Assembly (NCBI GenBank): GCA_013151015.1 | Contig: JAADJA010000059.1 | Location: forward strand, 1-49,673 | Origin: Chlorobiota bacterium | GTDB taxonomy: Bacteria > Bacteroidota > Bacteroidia > Bacteroidales > JAADJA01 | Reading direction: 5' to 3' | Length of the DNA: 49,673 bases | Part shown: piece by piece, positions 30,135-38,730 of the stretch | How the letters are laid out: each line of letters opens with the position of its first letter | Numbering within the stretch: position 1 is the first letter of the stretch | The notes under the pieces: generated by a model | Told to the model about the DNA's origin: nothing | The model's database searches: none | The model's input: only the letters and a program-made list of their open reading frames with translations | Position numbers and translations under genes: made by a program

Positions 30135-31226
30135 TTAAACAAACTTATCCCCTTTTTCAAGTTTAACGGCGTTCACGATATCCCTGATATTTTGTTCATC
30201 GGTTTTACGGCAAATCAATAGGATATCATCATTATCGACCACGATGTAATCGTCCAGGCCTTGCAACACGACCAGTTTTTCTTTTGGCATGTTCACGATG
30301 CAGTTTTTTGTGTTGAAGGTCATCACATTTTCACCTACAAGAGCATTGCTGTTTTCATCTTTCGCCCTGATGTCGTATAAAGAACCCCATGTGCCCAAAT
30401 CGGACCAACCGAAATCGGAAGCCAGTACATGGACGTTTTTTGCTTTTTCCATCACACCAAAGTCAATGGAAATGTTTTTACAGACTGGGAAAATTTCATT
30501 GATAAATGTTTCCTCTTCGGATGTGTTGTATTTCCCGGCCCCTTTGGTAAACAATGTATCCACTTCGGGAAGGTGTTCTTCGAAAGCTTTCAAAATACTT
30601 TTCAACGACCAGATGAAAATCCCCGAGTTCCAAAGAAAATCACCACTTGCAAGGAATGTTTCGGCCAGTTCCAGATTGGGTTTTTCGGTAAATGTTTTTA
30701 CTTTTCTGATCCTTTCGTCTTCTTCAAAGGGTCTTGATTCCTCAAACTGGATGTAACCGTAACCGGTATCGGGCCTCGAAGGTGTGATCCCCAGCGTGAG
30801 CAGCCAATCGTTTCTCGATGCTGCATTTATCGCCGACAGGATAACGTCCGTAAAAACATCTTCTTTCAGGATAATATGATCGGAAGGGGCAACCACAAGT
30901 TTGGCATCGGGGTTTTCTTCACGGATTTTGTAAGCTGCATAAGCGATGGCAGGGGCAGTGTTCCGGCGCATGGGCTCGCATAAAACTTGGTTAGCCGTAA
31001 TCCCCGGAAGTTGTTCCAGGATCATCTCTTTGTACATGTCATTGGTGACGATATATACATTTTCCTTTGGGCAAACATTCATGAAACGGTCAAAGGTTTG
31101 TTGTAGCAAGGTTCTTCCTGTTCCGAGTATGTCGATAAACTGCTTGGGGTGCGATGTGCGGCTCATGGGCCAAAAACGGGCTCCAATCCCACCGGCCATG
31201 ATCACACAATAATTGTTTTTGTTCAT
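30135..31226 (-). CDS. manC: Mannose-1-phosphate guanylyltransferase
   Basis: MAGGIGARFWPMSRTSHPKQFIDILGTGRTLLQQTFDRF; FTEKPNLELAETFL; SDLGTWGSLYD. Confidence 0.92.
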   Translation of the reverse strand: MNKNNYCVIMAGGIGARFWPMSRTSHPKQFIDILGTGRTLLQQTFDRFMNVCPKENVYIVTNDMYKEMILEQLPGITANQVLCEPMRRNTAPAIAYAAYKIREENPDAKLVVAPSDHIILKEDVFTDVILSAINAASRNDWLLTLGITPSRPDTGYGYIQFEESRPFEEDERIRKVKTFTEKPNLELAETFLASGDFLWNSGIFIWSLKSILKAFEEHLPEVDTLFTKGAGKYNTSEEETFINEIFPVCKNISIDFGVMEKAKNVHVLASDFGWSDLGTWGSLYDIRAKDENSNALVGENVMTFNTKNCIVNMPKEKLVVLQGLDDYIVVDNDDILLICRKTDEQNIRDIVNAVKLEKGDKFV

Positions 31227-31252
31227 TATTAATGAATTGGTTTAAAAAAGTG

Positions 31253-31260
31253 CAAAGATA
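31253..31260 (-). promoter_or_regulatory. Putative -7 box (TATCTTTG, minus strand) upstream of manC
   Basis: caaagata on + strand. Confidence 0.4.
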
Positions 31261-31340
31261 TAAAAAGAGGGCATATGAAAAAACGCTTATCACGAGTTTG
31301 TCGAATGGCGATTATTATTAAGATTCTTATTGGAAAGGCA

Positions 31341-31946
31341 TCAAGTATTATCAACCGGATGGACAACCATGAGCGGGCTTACCATGTATATTTTGCCATT
31401 GTCGAGCCTTTTGCAACGGTATCTTTTCCGAAGGCGTTTTTGTTTTTGGAAAACAATGCCATTGTATATGGCAAAAACCGCATTTTCAGGTAGTTCTTCC
31501 AGGGTAGTTTCTTCCGATTCCGCATTGTACTTCTTTAAGACCCGTGAAAGGTCCGTATCGCTCGATGTGTTTTTCGTGAAATATGTTTTCAGGGCTTTTC
31601 CAATATCTTCGGGGAAAATGCCATTGTCCATATATTCGTCCATCAGGTTTTTGAATTCCGATTTCCATTCAATGCCATGGGGCTTTACCCTGTTTTTATG
31701 TTTCAACCAGGTTTCCAGATGTGCCAATTCATGGATCAATGTTATCAGGAACTGGTATTTGTTCAAATCATGGTTTACCGAAATACGGTGATATTTGTAT
31801 TTAATGGGTGGACGGTAATCGCCCAGTTTTGTGGCCCTGCTCCTGTTGATCACAAGGCGTACGTGATGTTTGTCGAGGCGGGAAAACACAGGATCAACCG
31901 AGGGTGCGGGGATATATTCAGATAAAGTCTCCTGATATGTTTTCAT
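31341..31946 (-). CDS. SprT-like zinc metallopeptidase domain protein
   Basis: LIHELAHLETWLKHKNRVKPHGIEWKSEFKNLM (HExxH...H) typical of SprT-like proteins. Confidence 0.85.
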   Translation of the reverse strand: MKTYQETLSEYIPAPSVDPVFSRLDKHHVRLVINRSRATKLGDYRPPIKYKYHRISVNHDLNKYQFLITLIHELAHLETWLKHKNRVKPHGIEWKSEFKNLMDEYMDNGIFPEDIGKALKTYFTKNTSSDTDLSRVLKKYNAESEETTLEELPENAVFAIYNGIVFQKQKRLRKRYRCKRLDNGKIYMVSPLMVVHPVDNT

Positions 31947-32025
31947 TTAAAATCCTTCAGTTGATAACCATGCATTTTTTGCCGGGATTTATCAAAAGAC
32001 AACCATAGCCTTAAAAAGTTGCCCA

Positions 32026-32202
32026 TTAGCTTGGTTTTTCCAGTGAATGACCCATGCTGAATTCGGGGCACTCCCTACATTTCTTTTTTGCTTTTCGCGA
32101 AGTTGAACAAGAACCAAAAACCGTGGACAAAACCAATAATGAAATAATAAACAGAAGTTTTTTAGGTTTGTTGATTTGGAACCAGGAATTCTTTTTCCCC
32201 AT
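32026..32202 (-). CDS. Small (58 aa) lipoprotein with Cys-rich C-terminus
   Basis: MGKKNSWFQINKPKKLLFIISLLVLSTVFGSCSTSRKAKKKCRECPEFSMGHSLEKPS; lipobox FGSC and CxxC. Confidence 0.55.
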   Translation of the reverse strand: MGKKNSWFQINKPKKLLFIISLLVLSTVFGSCSTSRKAKKKCRECPEFSMGHSLEKPS

Positions 32203-32379
32203 AGGGGATTCCGCTTTTGGTAGATTGAAATTGAAAAGCATAATTGTTTTATAAGTTGGGAATTCAATATAAATATATCAATAGTAAACGGGCTGGGACG
32301 AGAATATTGTATGATTATGAAATAATGAAGTCCGTTCTTTAAGAAAATTCCTAATTTAGCACCAACAAAAAATTACGGA

Positions 32380-33114
32380 ATGATCCAGCAATTTGGCCAA
32401 TATATCCTGTTAATGTTGAAGGTTGTCAAGCGACCTGAGAAAAGCAGTGTTTTCTGGAACCAACTCTTGATAGAAATATATCAACTTGGTATCCAGTCTC
32501 TTGGTATTGTTGGGATTATCTCGGTTTTCATGGGCGCTGTTGTTGCTATCCAGACTTCATATAACCTGGACAACCCGCTTATCGCACTTTCGATAATCGG
32601 GTTTACTGTAAGGCAATCCATTATCCTTGAATTTTCCCCAACGATCATGAGCCTGATACTTGCCGGGAAAGTGGGTTCCCGTATTGCTTCTGAAATTGGG
32701 ACCATGCGGGTTACCGAACAGATAGATGCCTTGGAAATAATGGGGATTAACCCGGGCGGGTTCCTTATTCTCCCTAAAATAGCGGCTGCTGTCATCATTA
32801 ACCCGGTAATAATTATCATCAGTATGGGGTTGGGCATGTTTGGTGGTTGGTTGGTCGCAATCTTTACCGACCTTTATACTTCTACCGATTATATCACCGG
32901 GGTGCGTTCGTGGTTCGAAGGCTACACCATTGTTTACGCACTTATTAAAACAGTGGTTTTTGCATGGCTTATCACTTCTATTTCCGGATTTATGGGTTAC
33001 AATGTGAAAGGGGGGGCAATCGAAGTGGGTGCCGCAAGTACAAAGGCCGTGGTTTGGAGCAGTATTATGATAATACTCTTCAACCTTATTTTAACGCAAT
33101 TACTTTTATCCTAA
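32380..33114 (+). CDS. mlaE: MlaE-family ABC transporter permease
   Basis: 244 aa; MGAVVAIQTSYNLDNPLIALSIIGFTVRQSIILEFSPTIMSLILAGKVGSRIASEIGTMRVTEQIDALEIMGINP. Confidence 0.92.
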   Translation: MIQQFGQYILLMLKVVKRPEKSSVFWNQLLIEIYQLGIQSLGIVGIISVFMGAVVAIQTSYNLDNPLIALSIIGFTVRQSIILEFSPTIMSLILAGKVGSRIASEIGTMRVTEQIDALEIMGINPGGFLILPKIAAAVIINPVIIIISMGLGMFGGWLVAIFTDLYTSTDYITGVRSWFEGYTIVYALIKTVVFAWLITSISGFMGYNVKGGAIEVGAASTKAVVWSSIMIILFNLILTQLLLS

Positions 33115-33138
33115 GAATTTAGGCCGTAACAATACGCA

Positions 33139-33891
33139 ATGATCGAAGCACAAAACATATCAAAATCCTTTGGAGACAATAAAGTCCTGAAAAATGTTTC
33201 CCTGAAATTTGAAAAGGGGAAAACCAATCTGATTATCGGACAAAGTGGATCCGGAAAAACGGTTTTGATGAAGTGCCTCGTTGGCTTGCACGAAGTGGAC
33301 GAAGGGCATATCCTTTTTGATGACCGGGATTTTTCGGCCATGACATTTAAGAAAAGAAAGGACATCCGCAAGGAAATAGGTATGTTGTTCCAGGGAGGGG
33401 CACTTTTCGATTCCTTGACCGTTGAGCAAAATGTCATGTTCCCGATTACCATTTTCACCAACCAATCCAAGGAGGAAAAACTGGATCGCGTGAATTTTTG
33501 TTTAAAGTGGGTAAACCTCGAAAACAAAAACCATTTGTTCCCTTCGGAGCTGAGTGGAGGAATGGTGAAAAGGGTGGCCATTGCCCGGGCCATTGCACTT
33601 AACCCCAAATACCTGTTTTGCGATGAACCAAATTCTGGCCTTGATCCACATACTTCCGGGGTAATCGACAACCTGATAAGCAAGATCACTGAAGAATTCC
33701 AGATTACGACGATCGTGAACACCCACGATATGAACTCGGTAATAAAAATCGGGGATGCCATTTCCTATATCCACGAGGGACAGGTTTGGTGGGAAGGAGA
33801 CAAAAACCAAATCCTTGAATCGGACAATCCCGAGTTGAACGATTTTGTGTTTGACACGGAATTGACGAAGAGATTGAAAAAAAGAAAGTGA
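33139..33891 (+). CDS. mlaF: MlaF-family ABC transporter ATP-binding protein
   Basis: GQSGSGKTVLMKCLVGL, LSGGMVKRVAIARAIALNPKYLFCDEPNSGLDPHT. Confidence 0.92.
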   Translation: MIEAQNISKSFGDNKVLKNVSLKFEKGKTNLIIGQSGSGKTVLMKCLVGLHEVDEGHILFDDRDFSAMTFKKRKDIRKEIGMLFQGGALFDSLTVEQNVMFPITIFTNQSKEEKLDRVNFCLKWVNLENKNHLFPSELSGGMVKRVAIARAIALNPKYLFCDEPNSGLDPHTSGVIDNLISKITEEFQITTIVNTHDMNSVIKIGDAISYIHEGQVWWEGDKNQILESDNPELNDFVFDTELTKRLKKRK

Positions 33892-34218
33892 AAAAAGCAG
33901 GCAGTTTTCAAAAACAAAACCTTTCATGTCGAAGTTGGTATGTGCGGGAGGGAGATGGAAGGTTGAAGGAAAGTGGGCAATTAAAAAACAGGCAGTTGGC
34001 AATAGGCAAAAGGCCTTCGATAAATATTTCCAATGCTTTGAAGAGAATAAATTGTAAAACAACAAAGTAACAAATCCGCAAGGGTTTTAATTAGTAAAAT
34101 AGGTGAACTGAATAACCACATAAACATTTTCTGGTTTCATTAAAAAAAATTCGTGTTTCCCTGTACTTTATGGAAGTGTAATTAGTGGATTCCCGTGGTT
34201 TGTTTACGGATTTAAAGA

Positions 34219-34226
34219 TACATTTG
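34219..34226 (+). promoter_or_regulatory. Putative -7 box (TACATTTG) 4 nt upstream of the cvpA-family ATG
   Basis: tacatttg-aatt-atg; upstream TTTG at 34199-34202. Confidence 0.45.
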
Positions 34227-34230
34227 AATT

Positions 34231-34764
34231 ATGAACATTATCGACATTATCATATTGATCCCGATGGCCTGGTTTGCTTACACAGGGTTCAAGAAAGGCC
34301 TCATTATTGGCATTGCATCGCTGGCAGCCCTTATCCTTGGTATTTATGCGGCTTTGTATTTTTCGGGAATAGTTGCAGGGTTCCTCACGGATAGCTTAAA
34401 TATTAAAACCGATTACCTGCCCATAATTTCCTTTATCATCACTTTTATAGGTGTCGTTATCCTTGTCCACTTTTTGGGGAAACTCCTTGAAAAATTGATA
34501 AACCTGGTCGCATTGGGTTTTCTGAACAAACTGGCCGGATCCGTTTTTGGGGTTTTGAAAGCAGCAGTTTTCCTGAGTGTCATTGTCCTCATTGTTAATC
34601 ATTTCGATGCCAATGTAATTTCCAAACAGAAAAGGGAGACCTCCTTCCTATACGGCCCCGTTTCAGATATCGCCCCTTTTCTATGGGATAAATTCAAGGA
34701 TTTAAAGATTGACAATGAGCAGTTGCAGGAACAGAAAGAGAAGGTGGAAGAGGTTTTGGGGTGA
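34231..34764 (+). CDS. CvpA-family membrane protein
   Basis: 177 aa; MNIIDIIILIPMAWFAYTGFKKGLIIGIASLAALILGIYAALYFS; 4 TM pattern. Confidence 0.88.
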   Translation: MNIIDIIILIPMAWFAYTGFKKGLIIGIASLAALILGIYAALYFSGIVAGFLTDSLNIKTDYLPIISFIITFIGVVILVHFLGKLLEKLINLVALGFLNKLAGSVFGVLKAAVFLSVIVLIVNHFDANVISKQKRETSFLYGPVSDIAPFLWDKFKDLKIDNEQLQEQKEKVEEVLG

Positions 34765-34779
34765 TGAAAACAATAAGCA

Positions 34780-35268
34780 ATGAATAAGGTTGAAAAGCAT
34801 AGGGGTTTGCTGCAAAGCATCCGAAGCATTATCCTTGAAGCAAGAAAATATGTTTCACGAAGGGTTAATTATGCCCAAATTGTTTCCAATTGGTTTGTTG
34901 GGCAAATGATAGTTGAAGAAGAACAAAAAGGCCAGGATAAAGCGGAGTATGGTAAGCAGCTTATTGAATATTTGTCAAAGGAATTACAGTCTGAATTTGG
35001 AAATGGTTACTCCGAATCAAATTTGCAATATTTCAGAAGATTTTATATTGTGTATAGAATTCCCCACGCAGTGAGTGGGAAATTACAGCGGGATAAATCA
35101 GAGATATCCCACGCAGTGAGTACTGAATTGGAGCATGGTTATAAGGGAATTCGTCACTTACCGGATGACGAATTTAATTTAGTTAGCTTAAACAGTATGA
35201 TAGAGGATTCTTCTCATCCCCCTTTATGTGAAAATTTGGAAAATAAAATTTACATGTTCGTTTCATAA
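34780..35268 (+). CDS. DUF1016 N-terminal domain protein, apparently truncated (nuclease half missing)
   Basis: ARKYVSRRVNYAQIVSNWFVGQMIVEEEQKGQDKAEYGKQLIEYLSKELQSEFGNGYSESNLQYFRRFY; ends at 162 aa without the C-terminal PD-(D/E)XK domain. Confidence 0.75.
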   Translation: MNKVEKHRGLLQSIRSIILEARKYVSRRVNYAQIVSNWFVGQMIVEEEQKGQDKAEYGKQLIEYLSKELQSEFGNGYSESNLQYFRRFYIVYRIPHAVSGKLQRDKSEISHAVSTELEHGYKGIRHLPDDEFNLVSLNSMIEDSSHPPLCENLENKIYMFVS

Positions 35269-35317
35269 TATTTTTGTTGTAGTCAGGGTATGACATTAAG
35301 TCAAGCCCTGATGAGTT

Positions 35318-35337
35318 CCCCAGCCTTCAGGCTGGGG
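35318..35337. repeat. Perfect 8-bp stem hairpin (ccccagcc-ttca-ggctgggg)
   Basis: Directly visible palindrome between convergent genes. Confidence 0.85.
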
Positions 35338-35353
35338 TTGGTGTGCACCGGGC

Positions 35354-36337
35354 TTATTCCCCATGCGGTTCCAAATCTGGCAGGGCCATTCCCTCTTTCA
35401 AATATTTATCGAACCAGTTCTTAACCATTTCATCCACTTCTTTATTAAACTCAGAAAGCCCGTGGTCGCCCCCTTCGAACATCACTAAGCGATAGGGGAT
35501 TTTTTCTTTCTGGAATTCCTCCGCCATTTTTAGCGACTCTTCGGGAATAACCTGCCAGTCAGCTGTTCCGTGCATCATCAGGATGGGGGTTTTCTTGCAG
35601 ATTTTGTCCACCATCGTGATGGCAGACCGGGCGGCAAGGGCAGCATCTTTTGTGTTTTCGTAATCAGGGATAAGCTCGCTGTAAACATATTTTTCCATTT
35701 CACCGCCCCTGCTGTCGTTCATCATCCGCAGATCGGCAACGGCCCCGCCCACTACTGCGGCCTTCATCCGGCAAGTGCGCATCAGCGACAAATAGGTCAT
35801 CATGCCGCCACGGCTCCAACCGTACATGCCCATTCTGGCCGTATCTGCTTGCGGCAAATTGGCCAATAAAGGGATCAGGTTCAGGACATCGTCCACATCG
35901 GTACCTCCAAATTCCTCCACTCCCTCTCCGCCATCATTTCCGCGATATTGGCTGCCTACGGCGGTATATCCCCAGCTTGCCAGCCTTCCCAGGACGAGAA
36001 CCATCTTCTTTGCGTTGAGTGCACCAAATTCCCGGTTGCCGCCACGGTTGTAAATCACTGAAGGGTTTGCCATTTTGTCTTTTGGATAAGCAAGATAGGC
36101 CTTTACTTTCAGACTGTCGCTCATATAAAATATTTCTTCCATCACGATATCTTCCGTCACCCATTTGTATTCTTCGTGGATAATATATCCTGACATTGAT
36201 TTTTCCCCGATTATCTCCAATACATCCGGGTGTTCGTACACATCAAATGTGTCCCTTGATATGATTTGTCCATTTTGTGAATAGGAATTTCCTATTAAAA
36301 TTGAACTCATAATAATGAGTAGGAATTTTGTCTTCAT
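35354..36337 (-). CDS. Secreted S9-like / alpha-beta hydrolase peptidase
   Basis: Signal peptide; GMYGWSRGGMMTYLSL nucleophile elbow; HGTADWQVIPEESLKMAEEF, GGDHGLSEF. Confidence 0.85.
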   Translation of the reverse strand: MKTKFLLIIMSSILIGNSYSQNGQIISRDTFDVYEHPDVLEIIGEKSMSGYIIHEEYKWVTEDIVMEEIFYMSDSLKVKAYLAYPKDKMANPSVIYNRGGNREFGALNAKKMVLVLGRLASWGYTAVGSQYRGNDGGEGVEEFGGTDVDDVLNLIPLLANLPQADTARMGMYGWSRGGMMTYLSLMRTCRMKAAVVGGAVADLRMMNDSRGGEMEKYVYSELIPDYENTKDAALAARSAITMVDKICKKTPILMMHGTADWQVIPEESLKMAEEFQKEKIPYRLVMFEGGDHGLSEFNKEVDEMVKNWFDKYLKEGMALPDLEPHGE

Positions 36338-36338
36338 G

Positions 36339-37673
36339 TTATTCGTTTTTTAATAAATTATTTCTGTCCAATACTTTTCCGTTATTTATCAGTACATCTA
36401 TTTCCTTAAGGTTTTCGAGTTTGTCCAATGGGTTTTTGTCAAGGATAAGAATATCCGCTTCAAATCCCTTTTCAATCTTCCCTGTTTTCCAGCCGAAAGC
36501 CTTGTTGAAATTTGTTGTTGCCGCGGCCAGGGCTTCCCGGTTGCTTAAGCCTATTCTCGTGAGCAGTCCCAATTCGTTGTGCAGCGAAATCCCCGGCATG
36601 GTTCCCCATACATCGGTTGCGCTCCCTGCCAGGTAATGGCTTCCCGCATTTCGATAAACCGTTTCGATTTTCAATTCCTGTAAACCCACAGCGGAATAGT
36701 TTTCCTGCTGCTCATCGGTATAGTTGTGCCTTCCTGTTTTCCTGTCCACCGGGTTATTGATGTCGTTGGGGTCCAAAATTGCCGCAACGGCTTCGTCCCA
36801 CGGGTTTTTACTGTCGGGCAGATCGGCATATAACAGACTCATGGTGGGCATCAGGTAAGTTTCGGAGGAAGCCAAAACTTCAGCGTGGTTTTGCAAAGCC
36901 TTATCAGCAGTATCCAGATTAAAGAGATATTGATAGTATTTCCATTTCGGGCTGTCCAAGTCATCGCTAAAGGGATTAGCTGCCACAGTTTTGTGCATTT
37001 CCTCTGGGGCCACATCCAATGAATAACGGGTGGTGTGCACAAAAGCATCGATGCCCATGTTGGCCGCTTCTTTATAGGATGTGAACCCCAATTCCCCAAT
37101 GGTCCCCATGCCCAGTTTATGGGCTTCGTTATTTATGAACCGTAATTGTGCGGGCCGTAATTCATATTTCAAAAGGGCAATCTTATAGCCTTTTTCATGC
37201 AATTTAAACAAGTCGGCAAGATGGGCCGAATCCGGTTTTGGGTCATCACCAACCGATTCCAGCATATAATAACCGGGCGAGGGATCGGCTTCAAAATAAA
37301 ACGGCCCACGCCTGCCCCCGTCCACACCAATTATGGTTGTAACGCCTGAATACAGATAGGCATTTGCATAAGACTGATTGTTTAAAACCGCAAATCCATC
37401 AATTAATCCGGGGAGAACATACTTCCCATTTGCATCAATGATTTTTGCGTTCGTTGGAAATTCTTCCCTATCTGAAAGCAATCCGATTTCCAGTATTTCA
37501 TTCCCCTCAAAAATGATATAGGCATCCTGTAAATCCTTAACGGAATTCCCCTGATTGGAAAGGTCAAGGACTGTCCCCCCTTTGATTACAGTAATTGCCT
37601 TCCTGTCCGGCAATTTGTTGTTGCAGGCCGAAAGAAATAAGATGGCAAGGAATAAAATAGTTTTTGAGGTCAT
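36339..37673 (-). CDS. Amidohydrolase-superfamily-like lipoprotein lacking the HxH motif
   Basis: FLAILFLSACNNK lipobox; IDANGKYVLPGLIDGFAVLNNQ where HxH would be expected; C-terminal GKIEKGFEADILILDKNPLDKLENLKEIDVLINNGKVL. Confidence 0.8.
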   Translation of the reverse strand: MTSKTILFLAILFLSACNNKLPDRKAITVIKGGTVLDLSNQGNSVKDLQDAYIIFEGNEILEIGLLSDREEFPTNAKIIDANGKYVLPGLIDGFAVLNNQSYANAYLYSGVTTIIGVDGGRRGPFYFEADPSPGYYMLESVGDDPKPDSAHLADLFKLHEKGYKIALLKYELRPAQLRFINNEAHKLGMGTIGELGFTSYKEAANMGIDAFVHTTRYSLDVAPEEMHKTVAANPFSDDLDSPKWKYYQYLFNLDTADKALQNHAEVLASSETYLMPTMSLLYADLPDSKNPWDEAVAAILDPNDINNPVDRKTGRHNYTDEQQENYSAVGLQELKIETVYRNAGSHYLAGSATDVWGTMPGISLHNELGLLTRIGLSNREALAAATTNFNKAFGWKTGKIEKGFEADILILDKNPLDKLENLKEIDVLINNGKVLDRNNLLKNE

Positions 37674-37801
37674 CTTAATATTTTTTCAAACATACAATAA
37701 AATTGGAAATAAAACAGGCAAAAAAGCAAATGCTGTGGAAATTTAGTTTTATCTTGTCGGCAGAAAATCCAAATTATTGTGGATATAGAAATCAACCATA
37801 T

Positions 37802-37896
37802 ATTGGTGTTTTCGCCAATTTGCACGATTTCGGTTGCCTTTGGAAGGATTTGTTCCCAAACTGCGTGCGAATCCCGTTGGTGACAACACCAACGGG
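37802..37896. repeat. Two REP-like palindromes sharing a TTGGTG...CCAA core
   Basis: attggtgttttcgccaat (37802-37819) and cccgttggtg-acaa-caccaacggg (37873-37896, 10-bp perfect stem). Confidence 0.7.
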
Positions 37897-37926
37897 CGGC
37901 AACGAGATAAATAATTTAAAAGCTTT

Positions 37927-38583
37927 ATGAAGAAAGTATCATCCATTATCTGGCTTTTTTTGGGAATGTTTGTAATAACTCAATGCATCGTTCCCTTAAA
38001 AGATGATGCTGTTCAAGATTCTTATACGGAACTCTTGAATACATTGCCAAATGAATTAATAAACCATCTTCCATTGAAGCTGACAGATAGTATTGTAGAT
38101 TTCAGGATTATATTCCCCGAAGGTGCAAAAATGTTTTTTGGCTCATATGTTTTATTGGAATATAAACTTGACTCAACGAAATTTTTTGTATTTGAAGATA
38201 GTCTGACTTCTGTTGCATGTAACATTTATAATTCTTCGGACACATGCCTTTTGATTATTAACAGATTTGGAAATAACTCTTTGTCACCTGATGCGAAAAA
38301 CATAAAACCCAGATCCCAAAACTGTGATATAAATAAATGTCCGGTACCAAACTTTTATCCAATCAAAATACACCATTATAAATCAATAAAAAACGAAGAT
38401 GACATAAGGTTGTCCCCGGACTATAAGTTATATGTCCTTGATGCAAAACCAGGAATTTATATTGATAAGAAGTTTTTGTCTGGGATGAATGGTGTTCCTG
38501 ATTCATGGAAACACGGTTATAGCAAGGGCGTTGCCCTAAATAAAAGGACTTATAATATTATGTATTGGCTATCCATATGGTAG
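37927..38583 (+). CDS. Hypothetical secreted/lipoprotein
   Basis: 218 aa; MKKVSSIIWLFLGMFVITQC signal; no recognised domain. Confidence 0.65.
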   Translation: MKKVSSIIWLFLGMFVITQCIVPLKDDAVQDSYTELLNTLPNELINHLPLKLTDSIVDFRIIFPEGAKMFFGSYVLLEYKLDSTKFFVFEDSLTSVACNIYNSSDTCLLIINRFGNNSLSPDAKNIKPRSQNCDINKCPVPNFYPIKIHHYKSIKNEDDIRLSPDYKLYVLDAKPGIYIDKKFLSGMNGVPDSWKHGYSKGVALNKRTYNIMYWLSIW

Positions 38584-38638
38584 ATAATAATCGTCTGCAA
38601 CATGTTGGTGCTGTAACCAATGGGAAGCAGCAAATAAA

Positions 38639-38711
38639 AATGGTCACCCTGAGCCTGTCAAAGGGTGACACAAGCAAAAAAAATGGTCACCCTGAGCCTG
38701 TCGAAGGGCAT
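38639..38711. repeat. Direct pair of ~30-bp repeats (aatggtcaccctgagcctgtc[a/g]aagggtga)
   Basis: Copies at 38639-38669 and 38681-38711; first copy contains caccct...agggtg. Confidence 0.85.
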
Positions 38712-38730
38712 TTTTTTATCAACATCAATT

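Noticed and set aside
33111-33761. 216-aa minus-strand ORF
   Set aside because: Antisense to mlaF, which has clear Walker and signature motifs.
33975-34010. gggcaatt...ggcagttggcaataggcaa stretch as a regulatory RNA
   Set aside because: Looks like simple ggcaa/ggcag word repetition; no stable paired structure that I can support by eye.
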